Shown here: positions 45,731 to 54,729 of the stretch, piece by piece
Numbering within the stretch: the first letter of the stretch is position 1
How the letters are laid out: the number at the start of each line of letters is the position of its first letter
Assembly (NCBI GenBank): GCA_903835235.1
Contig: CAILMF010000054.1
Location: 372,001 to 436,000 of the forward strand
From: an uncultured Rhodospirillales bacterium
GTDB lineage: Bacteria > Pseudomonadota > Alphaproteobacteria > Acetobacterales > Acetobacteraceae
DNA length: 64,000 nucleotides
Reading direction: 5' to 3'
Notes under the pieces: model-generated
Databases searched by the model: none
Seen by the model: the letters and a program-made list of their open reading frames with translations, nothing else
Told to the model about the DNA's origin: nothing
Position numbers and translations under genes: made by a program

Positions 45731-47150
45731 AATCCTGATCGTTGACGACGAGCCGGACATCCGCGCCCTGATCGAGGGCATCCTTTCGGATGAAGGCTAC
45801 GAGACGCGCCAGGCGCACAACAGTGACAGCGCGCTGGCGGCGTTCCGTGCCCGGCGGCCCTCGCTCGTCATCCTCGACATCTGGTTGCAGAACTCCCGGC
45901 TGGACGGTCTTGGCATTCTGGATGCGATGAACCGCGAGGAGCCGCAGGTTCCCATCGTCATGATCTCCGGCCACGGCACCATCGAGACCGCGGTGCAGGC
46001 GATCCAGAACGGCGCCTATGATTTCATTGAAAAACCATTCAAGTCCGACCGGCTGCTGCTCATTGCCGCCCGCGCCCTGGAAGCGGCGCGGCTGCGGCGG
46101 GAGAACAGCGAGCTGCGCCTGCGCGCGGGTCCGGAGACCGAGCTGGTCGGCGTCTCCAACGCCATGACCTCGCTGCGCGGCGCGATCGAGAAGGTGGCGC
46201 CGACCGGCAGCCGCGTGCTGATCACCGGCCCCGCCGGCGCCGGCAAGGAAGTGGCGGCGCGCATGCTGCACGCCCGCAGCCGCCGTGCCGATGGCCCCTT
46301 CGTGGCGCTGAACTGCGCCACGCTGAACCCGGCGCGGTTCGAGGAAGAACTGTTCGGCATCGAGGCCGGTACCGACCCGGTGGCGCAGCCGCGCCGCGCC
46401 GGCGTGCTGGAACGCGCCCATAACGGCACGCTGCTGCTGGACGAGGTGGCCGACATGCCACTGGAGACCCAGGGAAAGATCGTCCGCGCCCTGCAGGAGC
46501 AGGGGTTCGAGCGCATCGGCGGCGCCACGCGGGTAAAGGTGGATGTCCGGGTCATCGCCACCACCAACCGGGACCTTCAGGCCGAGATCGCCGGCGGCCG
46601 GTTCCGCGAGGACCTGTACTACCGCCTGGCCGTGGTGCCGCTGAAGGTGCCGGCCCTGCGCGACCGGCGGGACGACGTGCCGACCCTGGCGCGGCACTTC
46701 ATGCTGCGCTCCGGCGCCACCTCCGGCATGGCGCCGCGCGACCTGGCGGAGGACGCGCTGGCGGCGATGCAGGCCTATGAATGGCCAGGCAACGTCCGCG
46801 AGCTGCGCAACCTGATCGACTGGTTGCAGATCATGGCGCCGGGCGACGCGAAGGAGCCGATCCGGGCCGAGATGCTGCCGCCCCAGGTCGGCGCCGCGGC
46901 GCCGGCCATGCTGAAGCTGGACCGCAGCAGCGAGATCATGACCCTGCCGCTGCGGGAAGCGCGCGAGCTGTTCGAGAAGCAGTACCTGGAAGCCCAGCTG
47001 CTGCGCTTCGGCGGCAATATCAGCCGCACCGCCAACTTCGTGGGCATGGAACGCAGCGCGCTGCACCGCAAGCTGAAGTTCCTGGGCGTGCATGCCGAGG
47101 ACCGTGTACCGGCCGCGGCGCCGCAGCCCGCCACCGCCAACGGTCCCTGA
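45720..47150 (+). CDS. ntrX: NtrX, response regulator
   Basis: The 476-residue partner of NtrY. Receiver domain residues 1-120 (ILIVDDEPDIR, phospho-Asp in LVILDIWLQNSRLDG, FIEKPFKSDRL); AAA+ domain with Walker A GPAGAGKE and LLLDEVADMPLETQGKI; C-terminal Fis-type helix ISRTANFVGMERSALHRKL. The loop where NtrC has GAFTGA reads IEAGTDPVAQPRRAG, so contact with sigma-54 is lost, as known for alphaproteobacterial NtrX, which probably acts without sigma-54. It overlaps ntrY by 11 bases. Confidence 0.95.
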   Translation: MAHEILIVDDEPDIRALIEGILSDEGYETRQAHNSDSALAAFRARRPSLVILDIWLQNSRLDGLGILDAMNREEPQVPIVMISGHGTIETAVQAIQNGAYDFIEKPFKSDRLLLIAARALEAARLRRENSELRLRAGPETELVGVSNAMTSLRGAIEKVAPTGSRVLITGPAGAGKEVAARMLHARSRRADGPFVALNCATLNPARFEEELFGIEAGTDPVAQPRRAGVLERAHNGTLLLDEVADMPLETQGKIVRALQEQGFERIGGATRVKVDVRVIATTNRDLQAEIAGGRFREDLYYRLAVVPLKVPALRDRRDDVPTLARHFMLRSGATSGMAPRDLAEDALAAMQAYEWPGNVRELRNLIDWLQIMAPGDAKEPIRAEMLPPQVGAAAPAMLKLDRSSEIMTLPLREARELFEKQYLEAQLLRFGGNISRTANFVGMERSALHRKLKFLGVHAEDRVPAAAPQPATANGP

Positions 47151-47169
47151 CCCGCGTTACGGGGGAAGC

Positions 47170-48030
47170 ATGTCGCGCATCGCCTATGTCAACGGCCGCT
47201 ACGCCGAACAGCGCCTGGCCGAGGTCAATATCGAGGACCGCGGCTACCAATTCGGCGACGGCATCTATGAGGTCGTGCACCTCTATCGCGGCCGGCTGAT
47301 CGACGAGGATCGGCATCTCGGCCGGCTGGAGCGCAGCCTGCGGGAAATCCAGCTGTCCATGCCGATGCCGCGCGCCGCCTTGCGCCTGGTGCTGCTGGAA
47401 GTGGCGCGCCGGAACCGGCTCTCCGAGGGGCTGCTCTACATGCAGGTCACCCGCGGCGTGGCGCCACGCGACCACGCCTTCCCGAAGCACTCGGTGCCGC
47501 CGGGCGTGGTGGTGACGGCCAAGCGCATCCCGTCCTACCCGACCGACATCGACAAATGGACCGGCAGCGCCATCCTGCTGCCGGACCAGCGTTGGGCGCG
47601 GGTCGATATCAAGACCATCAACCTGCTGCCGAACTGCCTGGCCCGCCAGGCCGCGCGGGAGGCCGGCGCCACCGAGGCGATCCTGTACGACGAAGCCACC
47701 GGCGTGGTGCGCGAAGGCGCCGCCACCACCTTCTGGATCGTCGACGCCAATGGCGTGCTGCGCACCCGCCACCTGGACCACGCGATCCTGCCGGGCTGCA
47801 CGCGGGACGCGCTGATGGCGGAACTCCGCGCCGCCGGGATCGCCTGGGAGGAACGCGACTACAGCGTGGAGGAGACCCGCAACGCGCGGGAGGCCTTCAT
47901 CACCAGCGCCACCAGCTTCGTGAAGCCGATGGTGAAGCTGGACGGCAAGCCGGTGGGTGATGGCACCCCGGGCCCGGTGACGCGCAAGCTGTTCGAGCTG
48001 TTCGCCCGTCACGTGAAGGGCAATTCGTGA
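47170..48030 (+). CDS. dat: D-amino-acid aminotransferase (class IV)
   Basis: A 286-residue PLP-dependent class IV aminotransferase, most like D-alanine transaminases. Features: YVNGRYAEQRLAEVNIEDRG, FGDGIYEVVHLYRG, the PLP lysine in VDIKTINLLPNCLARQ, EGAATTFWIVD and ILPGCTRDAL. GGGGAAG precedes the ATG. It follows ntrX by 19 bases and its stop overlaps the next gene (GTGA), so it may be read from the ntr operon. D-amino acids serve peptidoglycan or nitrogen recycling; branched-chain aminotransferase activity is a less likely alternative. Confidence 0.88.
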   Translation: MSRIAYVNGRYAEQRLAEVNIEDRGYQFGDGIYEVVHLYRGRLIDEDRHLGRLERSLREIQLSMPMPRAALRLVLLEVARRNRLSEGLLYMQVTRGVAPRDHAFPKHSVPPGVVVTAKRIPSYPTDIDKWTGSAILLPDQRWARVDIKTINLLPNCLARQAAREAGATEAILYDEATGVVREGAATTFWIVDANGVLRTRHLDHAILPGCTRDALMAELRAAGIAWEERDYSVEETRNAREAFITSATSFVKPMVKLDGKPVGDGTPGPVTRKLFELFARHVKGNS

Positions 48031-48737
48031 CCGCCGGCCTGCCGGGCGGAGCGCCGATGCCCGCACCGCCACGCCCGGTCGCGATCATCTGGGACTGGGA
48101 CAATACGTTGGTGGATGGCTGGGCCGCGATCCTGGCCGGGCTGAATGCCGCCTTTGTCGAACACGGCCTGCCGGCCTGGACGCTGGAACACGTAAAAGCC
48201 AATGTCCGCCGCAGCCTGCGCGAGACCTTCCCGGAGATCTTCGGCAGCCGCTGGGAAGCCGCGCGCGACACCTTCTACCGTGAGGTCCGCGCCCAGCACT
48301 TGCAGGTGCTGACCCCCATGCCCGGCGCCGAGGCCGCGCTGCGTGCCGCTGCCGCCCTGGGGTTGCCGCAGGCGGCCAACAGCAACAAGCAGGGTCCGCT
48401 GCTGCGGGCGGAAGCCGAGCAACTCGGCTGGGCGCCGCTGTTCACCCGCCTGGTGGGTGCCGGGGATGCCGAGGCCGACAAGCCGCACCCGGCGCCGATG
48501 CGCCTCGGCCTCGCTGCCTGTGGGGTCGAGGCCTCGCCGGCGGTCTGGTATGTCGGCGATACCGCGCTGGACATGGTGGCGGCACGAAACGCCGGATGCA
48601 CCGCTGTGTTGCTGGGCGATGCCGCACATGACGGCGGCGTGGGCAATGCCAACCCGGATGCCGTTTTCGCGACCGGCCATGCGCTGGCGGCCTACCTCCA
48701 TGGCCTTGCCAATCCCGTCGCGACTGGCCAATTCTGA
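48027..48737 (+). CDS. HAD-family phosphatase
   Basis: A 236-residue haloacid dehalogenase-superfamily hydrolase of the phosphoglycolate-phosphatase type. The nucleophile motif is IIWDWDNTLVDG, motif II is in QAANSNKQG (Ser/Asn), the lysine of motif III is in EADKPHPAPM and the metal-binding acidic pair is in WYVGDTALDMVAA. A helical cap of about 70 residues follows motif I. The GTG start at 48027 overlaps the aminotransferase stop and is preceded by AAGGG; an ATG ten codons on is the alternative. Substrate unknown. Confidence 0.87.
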   Translation: MTAGLPGGAPMPAPPRPVAIIWDWDNTLVDGWAAILAGLNAAFVEHGLPAWTLEHVKANVRRSLRETFPEIFGSRWEAARDTFYREVRAQHLQVLTPMPGAEAALRAAAALGLPQAANSNKQGPLLRAEAEQLGWAPLFTRLVGAGDAEADKPHPAPMRLGLAACGVEASPAVWYVGDTALDMVAARNAGCTAVLLGDAAHDGGVGNANPDAVFATGHALAAYLHGLANPVATGQF

Positions 48738-48816
48738 AGGCAATTGCGGGCGTTTGGCCTGCGACCAGCGACGCACCCGGCAACCGGGGCGTCCATGACA
48801 ACAAAGGACAGCCGAA

Positions 48817-49146
48817 ATGGCCGCCGAAAAATCCCAGAACGTGCAGGACGTGTTCCTGAACCACGTGCGCAAAAGCAAGACGCCGGTGACGATCTTCCTC
48901 GTCAACGGCGTCAAGTTGCAGGGCATCATCACCTGGTTCGACAATTTCTCGGTGCTGCTGCGCCGAGACGGCCACACCCAGCTGGTGTACAAGCACGCCA
49001 TCAGCACGGTCATGCCGGGCGCGCCGATCATGCTGTTCGACCCGCAGGCGGTGCCGGCAGCCGGCACGGCAACGGTGCAGAACGAAGGCGGGCGGCTGAC
49101 GCTGTCCCGCACCACGGAGGCGACACCAGCTGCCGACGGCAACTGA
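48817..49146 (+). CDS. hfq: Hfq RNA chaperone
   Basis: A 109-residue Hfq. The Sm core spans residues 5-70 ([18 protein letters not shown], then [22 protein letters not shown] and the Sm2 motif [12 protein letters not shown]). A C-terminal extension of about 35 residues rich in Ala/Thr follows, longer than in many Alphaproteobacteria. It forms a hexamer that pairs small RNAs with mRNAs. hflX follows, the classic hfq-hflX order. The 79-base gap upstream leaves room for its own promoter, although none is obvious. Confidence 0.97.
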   Translation: MAAEKSQNVQDVFLNHVRKSKTPVTIFLVNGVKLQGIITWFDNFSVLLRRDGHTQLVYKHAISTVMPGAPIMLFDPQAVPAAGTATVQNEGGRLTLSRTTEATPAADGN

Positions 49147-49213
49147 ACAGGGCGGCTTCACGCCCGCCAACGACCGCGGCGACGGCACCGACGCCAAGCC
49201 GACCCGCGCCGCA

Positions 49214-50488
49214 GTGATCCTGCCCTACCAGCGCCCCCGCATCGGGGCGCTGGGCGCTGCCATTGAGTCCGCGCCCCGGGCGGCGGATGCCAGGCTGGCC
49301 GAAGCGGTCGGCCTGGCCGCCAGCATCGGCGTGACCATCGTGCATGCCGCCGTGCATGCGCTGCGCGAACGCCGCCCCAGCACCCTGCTGGGCGAAGGCC
49401 ATGTCGAGATGATCCGCGAGGCGATCGAGCAGCATGGCATCACCGTGACGGTGGTGGATGCGGCGCTGACGCCGGTGCAGCAGCGCAACCTGGAACGCGC
49501 CTGGAACTGCAAGGTCATCGACCGTACCGGCCTGATCCTGGAAATCTTCGGCGAGCGCGCCCGCACCAAGGAAGGCACGTTGCAGGTGGAACTGGCCCAC
49601 CTGTCCTACCAGCGCACCCGGCTGGTGCGTTCCTGGACCCACCTTGAGCGCCAGCGCGGCGGCTTCGGCTTCCTCGGCGGCCCCGGTGAATCGCAGATCG
49701 AGATCGACCGCCGGCTGATCGACGACCGCATCATCAAGCTGAAAAAGGAATTGGAGGTGGTGCGCCGTACCCGCGGCCTGCACCGCAAGCAGCGGGAGAA
49801 GGTGCCCTACCCGGTCATCGCCCTGGTCGGTTACACCAACGCGGGGAAATCCACGCTGTTCAACGGCCTGACCGGCGCCGGCGTCTACGCGCAGGACCAA
49901 CTTTTCGCCACGCTGGACCCGACCATGCGCGCGATCCGCCTGCCCAGCGGCCGCATCGCCATCCTGTCCGACACCGTCGGCTTCATCAGCGAATTGCCGA
50001 CCCAACTAGTAGAAGCCTTCCGCGCCACGCTGGAGGAAGTCGCCGCCGCCGATGTCATCCTGCATGTGCGCGACGTCGCCCACCCCGACAGCGCCAGCCA
50101 GCGTGCCGACGTGCTGAAGGTGCTGGCGGAACTCGCCACCGGCCCGCACCCCTCGCTGGACGAGGCCTGGGAAGGCCGGGTGCTGGAAGTGCTGAACAAG
50201 GTCGACCTGCTGGGCGGCGCCGAGGTGCCGGTCTCCGCCCCCGGCGCCATCGGCGTTTCCGCCCTGACCGGGGAGGGGCTGGAGCAGCTGCGCCAGGCGC
50301 TGGACGACAAGTTGGCCGCCGGCCTGCAGACGGTGGACTATGCCATTCCCGTGGGCGACGGCGCCCGCCTCGCCTGGCTGTACCGCCATGGCGAGGTCAT
50401 CGCCCGCGACGACGACGAGGGCGATGTCCGCGTGACCGTGCGGCTGAGCCCGGCCGACCGCGCCCGTTTCGAGAAGGCCGAGGCATGA
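49214..50488 (+). CDS. hflX: HflX ribosome-splitting GTPase
   Basis: A 424-residue HflX-family GTPase that dissociates stalled ribosomes. The N-terminal domain includes LAEAVGLAASIGVTIVHAAV; the conserved middle reads RTGLILEIFGERARTKEGTLQVELA and GGPGESQIEIDRRLIDDRI; the G domain has G1 LVGYTNAGKSTLFN, G3 LSDTVGFISELP and G4 NKVD. The first ATG/GTG candidate is the GTG at 49214, which has no ribosome binding site. A CTG at 49130 in the same frame has GGAGG 9 bases upstream and would add 28 residues, so the true start is open. Confidence 0.93.
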   Translation: MILPYQRPRIGALGAAIESAPRAADARLAEAVGLAASIGVTIVHAAVHALRERRPSTLLGEGHVEMIREAIEQHGITVTVVDAALTPVQQRNLERAWNCKVIDRTGLILEIFGERARTKEGTLQVELAHLSYQRTRLVRSWTHLERQRGGFGFLGGPGESQIEIDRRLIDDRIIKLKKELEVVRRTRGLHRKQREKVPYPVIALVGYTNAGKSTLFNGLTGAGVYAQDQLFATLDPTMRAIRLPSGRIAILSDTVGFISELPTQLVEAFRATLEEVAAADVILHVRDVAHPDSASQRADVLKVLAELATGPHPSLDEAWEGRVLEVLNKVDLLGGAEVPVSAPGAIGVSALTGEGLEQLRQALDDKLAAGLQTVDYAIPVGDGARLAWLYRHGEVIARDDDEGDVRVTVRLSPADRARFEKAEA

Positions 50489-51324
50489 ACCTCTCCCAGG
50501 CGGCCGATGTCGCCGCCCTGCTGCGCCTGGCGACCCGCCAGGAAATCCTGCCGCGCTTCCGCCGCCTGGCCGCCGGCGCCATCCGCACCAAATCCGGCCC
50601 GCTGGACCTGGTGACGGATGCCGACGAAGCCGCCGAGCGCGTCATCACCGCCGGGCTGGAAAAGCTGTTCCCCGGCTGCGTGGTGGTCGGCGAGGAAGCC
50701 TGCGCCGCCGACCCGGCCGTGCTTGGCCGGCTGGCCGATGCCGACCTGGCCTTCGTGGTGGACCCGGTTGATGGCACCGCCAATTTCGCCGCGGGGCTGC
50801 CGCTGTTCGGCTGCATGGCCGCGGCCATCCGCCGCGGCGAGGTGGTGGCCGCCTGGATCCACGACCCCCTGGGCGACGACACCGCCATGGCGCTGCGCGG
50901 GCAGGGCGCCTGGATCGAGACCGAGGCGGGCCACCGCACCGACCTGCGCGTGGCGGCGCCGGTGCCGGTCGGCCGCATGGTCGCCGCGGTGTCCTGGGGC
51001 TTCCTGCCGGAGCCGCTGAAGTCCCGCGTGACCTCCCGCCTGCCGCGGCTGGCCGCCACCATGGGGCTGCGCTGCGCCGCGCATGAATACCGCATGGCCG
51101 CGGGCGGCCACGCCCATGCGCTGTTGTACAACAAGATGCTGCCCTGGGACCACGCGCCCGGCTGGCTGCTGCACCAGGAAGCCGGCGGCTACTCGGCCCG
51201 CTTCGACGGCGCGCCCTATTCGCCCCTGGTCCACACGGGCGGGCTGATCGTGGCGCCGGACCGGGACTGCTGGGGCGCGCTGCACCAGGCGCTGCTGGCC
51301 GAGGACCCGCGCCCAGCCGGTTGA
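50485..51324 (+). CDS. inositol-monophosphatase-family phosphatase
   Basis: A 279-residue metal-dependent phosphatase. Metal-binding motifs are VVGEEACA (Glu), FVVDPVDGTANFAAGLP (Asp/Asp) and LPWDHAPGWLLHQEAGG (Asp). The start overlaps the hflX stop by four bases (ATGA). The family includes inositol-1-phosphatase, fructose-1,6-bisphosphatase-like, CysQ and the HisN-type histidinol-phosphate phosphatase; nothing in the sequence decides between them and no histidine-biosynthesis gene is adjacent. Confidence 0.88.
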   Translation: MNLSQAADVAALLRLATRQEILPRFRRLAAGAIRTKSGPLDLVTDADEAAERVITAGLEKLFPGCVVVGEEACAADPAVLGRLADADLAFVVDPVDGTANFAAGLPLFGCMAAAIRRGEVVAAWIHDPLGDDTAMALRGQGAWIETEAGHRTDLRVAAPVPVGRMVAAVSWGFLPEPLKSRVTSRLPRLAATMGLRCAAHEYRMAAGGHAHALLYNKMLPWDHAPGWLLHQEAGGYSARFDGAPYSPLVHTGGLIVAPDRDCWGALHQALLAEDPRPAG

Positions 51325-51384
51325 CGCAGCCGCCGGGAAGGCGCTTTACCCTCGCTAACACTGTCGTGAATCGAGGCTGTTCCG

Positions 51385-51924
51385 TTGGAGTGGGTTGCCC
51401 TAGCCATTGCCTTGCCCGTTCTGCTGCTGGCCGGCATTGCCCTGGCCGCGTGGCTGCTGCCGGTTCACCAGATCAGCCGCCGCAGCCGAGACCTGCCGCA
51501 GGCTCCTGCGGAGGTGTGGCAGGTACTGATGGATTTCGAGGCCTATCCGCAGTGGCGCCGCCAGGTCCGCAGCATCATGCGGGTGCCCAGCGCGCCGCAT
51601 GAGGAGCTGTGGCGCGAGAGCTATGGTGCCTCGGGCCTGACGCTGCGCACCGAAGTGGAGGAGCATGGCCGCGTGCTGCTGCGCCACGTGGTCGGCAACA
51701 AGCTGGAATTCGGTGGCGTCTGGCGGTTCGAGCTGACGCCGCTGCGCAGCGGCGGCACCCGGCTGGCCATCATCGAGGCGGCCGAATACTACCGGCCGCT
51801 GCATCGCCTGGTCGCCCGCTACATCACCGGGGAAGGCCGCAACATCGACCTGTACCTGGCGGACCTGGCGCGCGAGTTGCAGCGCCAGGAACCGCGTCGC
51901 CTCGGCCAGGCCGCGCTGGCCTGA
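51385..51924 (+). CDS. membrane-anchored SRPBCC-family protein
   Basis: A 179-residue protein: an N-terminal membrane span (residues 3-25, WVALAIALPVLLLAGIALAA) followed by a START/Bet v1-like SRPBCC domain (SRDLPQAPAEVWQVLMDFEA, YPQWRRQVRSI, FELTPLRSGGTRLAIIEAAEY). Such domains bind hydrophobic ligands. The start is TTG at 51385 with GAGG upstream; no ATG lies before the membrane span in this frame. It lies 60 bases after the phosphatase gene. Ligand and role unknown. Confidence 0.75.
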   Translation: MEWVALAIALPVLLLAGIALAAWLLPVHQISRRSRDLPQAPAEVWQVLMDFEAYPQWRRQVRSIMRVPSAPHEELWRESYGASGLTLRTEVEEHGRVLLRHVVGNKLEFGGVWRFELTPLRSGGTRLAIIEAAEYYRPLHRLVARYITGEGRNIDLYLADLARELQRQEPRRLGQAALA

Positions 51925-52013
51925 GTTCCCTGGCCTCAGCTTCCCTGGCCTGAGCTTGCGGCCCGCGCTGCCGCGGCCCACATCCCCGGTTCAACCAGCC
52001 AGGACCGCCCTGC

Positions 52014-52952
52014 ATGAACCCGGACGTCCCGCTCACCCTGCTGCCCCGCGCGCATGACATCGGCGGCTTCCTGGTGCGCCGCGCCCTGCCCAGTGCGCAG
52101 CGGCAGATGATCGGCCCCTTCATCTTCTACGACCAGATGGGCCCGGGGGAGATGCTGGTGGGGCAGGGGCTGGATGTGCGTCCGCACCCGCATATCGGGC
52201 TGGCCACCGTGACCTACCTGTTCGACGGCAGCATCTTCCACAGGGACAGCCTGGGCAGCGCGCTGAGCATCGAGCCCGGCGCGGTGAACTGGATGACCGC
52301 GGGCAGCGGCATCGTCCATTCCGAGCGCAGCACGCATGAGGACCGCGCTCGCCAGCGCCGGATCTTCGGCATCCAGAGCTGGGTCGCGCTGCCGAAGACG
52401 CTGGAGGAGGCCGCCCCGGCCTTCATCCACCACCCCGCCGCCACGCTGCCGACCTTGGACGCCGAGGGGGTGCAACTGCGGCTGATCGCCGGCGATGGCT
52501 GGGGGCTGCGCAGCCCGGTGGAGACCGCCTGGGGCACGGTATACGCCGATGTCACCCTGGCACCAGGTGCCCGCCTGCCGTTGCCGGACCAGCATGAGGA
52601 ACGCGCCGCCGTGCTTCTGAGCGGCGAGGTCGAGGTCGCCGGCGACCGCTTCGGCCCGGGCCAGATGCTTGTGTTCCGGGCCGGCGACGCGCTGGCACTG
52701 CGCGCCGGCCCGGAAGGCGCGCGGTTGATGGTGCTGGGCGGGGCGGCGATGGACGGCCCGCGCCACATCTGGTGGAATTTTGTGAGCAGCTCGCGCGAGC
52801 GAATCGAGCAGGCCAAGGCCGACTGGACCGCCCGCCGCATGGGCCTGGTGCCTGGTGACGAGGCCGAGTGGATTCCGTTGCCGGAAAACGCCCGCGTCCA
52901 GGCGGCGACCAGGCCGGGCGAGCCGCCGACCGGCAACGCGCCGGCAGCCTGA
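52014..52952 (+). CDS. pirin-family cupin protein
   Basis: A 312-residue pirin, a bicupin iron protein. The N-terminal cupin has the metal ligands in RPHPHIGLATVTYLFDG and GAVNWMTAGSGIVHSERS; the second cupin holds YADVTLAPGARLPLP and GQMLVFRAGDALAL; and the conserved end GPRHIWWNFVSSSRERIEQA is present. Some pirins act as quercetinases, others as redox-sensing regulators; the sequence does not tell which. It stands alone, and its 3' gap contains two palindromic repeats. Confidence 0.93.
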   Translation: MNPDVPLTLLPRAHDIGGFLVRRALPSAQRQMIGPFIFYDQMGPGEMLVGQGLDVRPHPHIGLATVTYLFDGSIFHRDSLGSALSIEPGAVNWMTAGSGIVHSERSTHEDRARQRRIFGIQSWVALPKTLEEAAPAFIHHPAATLPTLDAEGVQLRLIAGDGWGLRSPVETAWGTVYADVTLAPGARLPLPDQHEERAAVLLSGEVEVAGDRFGPGQMLVFRAGDALALRAGPEGARLMVLGGAAMDGPRHIWWNFVSSSRERIEQAKADWTARRMGLVPGDEAEWIPLPENARVQAATRPGEPPTGNAPAA

Positions 52953-52982
52953 GGGTCTGCGCGGCGCGGCAAGCCCCGCCCG

Positions 52983-53012
52983 CCGTCATGCCCGGGCTCG
53001 TCCCGGCCATCT
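52983..53012. repeat. degenerate palindromic intergenic repeat, copy 1
   Basis: CCGTCATGCCCGGGCTCGTC, followed by CCGGCCATCTC, is an imperfect version of the palindrome at 53120-53152 and has the same orientation. These look like members of a dispersed REP-like family. Confidence 0.6.
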
Positions 53013-53119
53013 CCCGCCAAGCCGGCGAAGCCCCGAGCCTGTCCGCTGCGAATGAGCGACGAAGGCGTCGCCTGTCGCCGCCGCACTCCACCCGCCTGGC
53101 TGCGAAACGGGCGCCCTCA

Positions 53120-53152
53120 CCGTCATGGCCGGGATTGTCCCGGCCATCCCCG
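53120..53152. repeat. palindromic intergenic repeat, copy 2
   Basis: The core ATGGCCGGGA-ttg-TCCCGGCCAT is a perfect 10-bp inverted repeat with a 3-base loop. It ends 8 bases before the mazG stop codon and may terminate both the pirin and mazG genes. Similar GGCCGGG/CCCGGCC palindromes are widespread between genes in Alphaproteobacteria. Confidence 0.7.
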
Positions 53153-53159
53153 CCTACGC

Positions 53160-54008
53160 CTATTCGCCGCGCTCCGCGCGCTTGGCCGCCTGCCACAGCG
53201 CTTCCATCTCATCCAGGCTGGCATCCGCTGGGCTCCGGCCCTCGGCGGCCAGGCCGGCCTCGACGCTGCCGAAGCGGCGTTCGAACTTGGCATTGGCGGC
53301 GCGCAGGCAGGTCTCGGGGTCAAGGTCCAGCTTGCGGGCCAGGTTGGCAACGACGAAAAACAGGTCGCCGACCTCATCCTGCAACCGCGCCGGGTCCATC
53401 GCCGGGAGTTCGGCGCGCAGTTCGGCGGCCTCCTCCTCCAGCTTGTCCAGCACCTGGCCAGCGTCGGGCCAGTCGAAGCCGACACGGGCGGCGCGCCGGG
53501 TCAGCTTGGCGGCGCGGGTCAGGGCGGGCAGCCCCACCGGCACCCCGGCCAGGGTGCCGGTCTCGGCCCGGGCGGCGCGCTCGCTGGCCTTCTGCACCTC
53601 CCAGGCGGTGGTCTGGGCCGCGGCATCGCGGGCGGCGGCCTCGCCGAAGACGTGGGGGTGGCGGCGGATCATCTTCTCGCTGATCGCCTGGGCGACGTCG
53701 CCGAAGCCGAACCAGCCGGCCTCCTGGGCCATCTGGGCGTGGTAGACCACCTGGAACAGCAGGTCGCCCAACTCGTCCAGCAGCACCGCGGGTTGCGGGC
53801 CCTGGGCGATGGCGTCCGCCACCTCATAGGCTTCCTCGATCGTGTAGGGCGCTATGCTGGCGAAATCCTGCACCTGGTCCCAGGGGCAGCCATCCGGCGC
53901 GCGCAGCCGGGCCATGATGCTGAGCAGGTGGGCCAGTGCGGTGCCGGGGTCTGCGGCCGGTTCTGGGGTTGGGCTGTTGCCGGAGGCAGGCGAGGGGGCT
54001 TCGGTCAT
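53160..54008 (-). CDS. mazG: MazG nucleoside triphosphate pyrophosphohydrolase
   Basis: A 282-residue all-alpha NTP pyrophosphatase that cleans up non-canonical or excess nucleotides. Two MazG units are visible: CPWDQVQDFASIAPYTIEEAYEVADA with LLDELGDLLFQVVYHAQMA, and GFDWPDAGQVLDKLEEEAAELRAEL with LQDEVGDLFFVVANLARKL. EExxE and ExxD metal motifs are intact in both. The start is MTEAPSPASG, which has AGGCAGGG upstream; the frame is open further but without similarity. It is divergent from the next gene. Confidence 0.95.
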   Translation of the reverse strand: MTEAPSPASGNSPTPEPAADPGTALAHLLSIMARLRAPDGCPWDQVQDFASIAPYTIEEAYEVADAIAQGPQPAVLLDELGDLLFQVVYHAQMAQEAGWFGFGDVAQAISEKMIRRHPHVFGEAAARDAAAQTTAWEVQKASERAARAETGTLAGVPVGLPALTRAAKLTRRAARVGFDWPDAGQVLDKLEEEAAELRAELPAMDPARLQDEVGDLFFVVANLARKLDLDPETCLRAANAKFERRFGSVEAGLAAEGRSPADASLDEMEALWQAAKRAERGE

Positions 54009-54150
54009 CCCTGCCTCATATCGGCGGGCGACGTGGCCGGGAAGCCCAGCGGCCGGGTTTGTCGCCGACAATACCCGACGCAATGCCACCCCAAGTTGCG
54101 CCGCGGACAGGTTATTCTCCCCTGCATCAATAGCCCCGCGGGGAAGCATC

Positions 54151-54729
54151 ATGTCGCGCGACACCACCTGGGAAGATGTCTGGGCCGAATACGACGCCCG
54201 CCAGGCCGGCCATGCCGCGCCGCCTGCGGCTGTGGCGACGCCTGCCATCGCCGTGCCGCGCCATCGCCCCGTTGGGCTGCCGCGTCGGTTGGTGGTCGGT
54301 GGCTTGCTGGCCGTGCTGGTGCTGCTGCTGGGGCTGCCGCTGGGCGACGCCGGCGCCCCTGCCGTCGCCAGCCAGGAATTGGCGCAGCAACGGCGCGACC
54401 TGGTCGTGGTGGGCCTGTCCGGCGAAGCCGAGATGGCGGAAAGCCCAGCTGGCCCGCCGCCCGAGGCAGTGCTGCTTTCCGAGGCCGCCATGCTGCCGAT
54501 GCCGCCGCCGGCCTGGGTGCAGCCAAGCCTCGTTCCAGCCACGGCAGTGGCCGCGCCGGCCGTTGCACCGGAAACGCGCCGCGCCGCCAGCAGCCCTCGA
54601 CGCCAGGCCCGCGCCAACCGCCCCCTTCAGCAGGTCGCCGCGGCCGAGCAACCCTGGTTCGACGGCAGCGCAAGCCTGCAACAGCGGCGCACGCCAACCC
54701 GCTCACGCGCCATTGTGCCCTCATCCTGA
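54151..54729 (+). CDS. single-span membrane protein of unknown function
   Basis: A 192-residue protein. Residues 1-45 are hydrophilic (MSRDTTWEDVWAEYDARQAG), residues 47-65 form one membrane span (LVVGGLLAVLVLLLGLPLG), and the remaining 125 residues are Ala/Pro/Arg-rich, low-complexity and probably periplasmic. GGGGAAG lies upstream of the ATG. I recognise no family. Its codon use looks like that of its neighbours. Confidence 0.55.
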   Translation: MSRDTTWEDVWAEYDARQAGHAAPPAAVATPAIAVPRHRPVGLPRRLVVGGLLAVLVLLLGLPLGDAGAPAVASQELAQQRRDLVVVGLSGEAEMAESPAGPPPEAVLLSEAAMLPMPPPAWVQPSLVPATAVAAPAVAPETRRAASSPRRQARANRPLQQVAAAEQPWFDGSASLQQRRTPTRSRAIVPSS

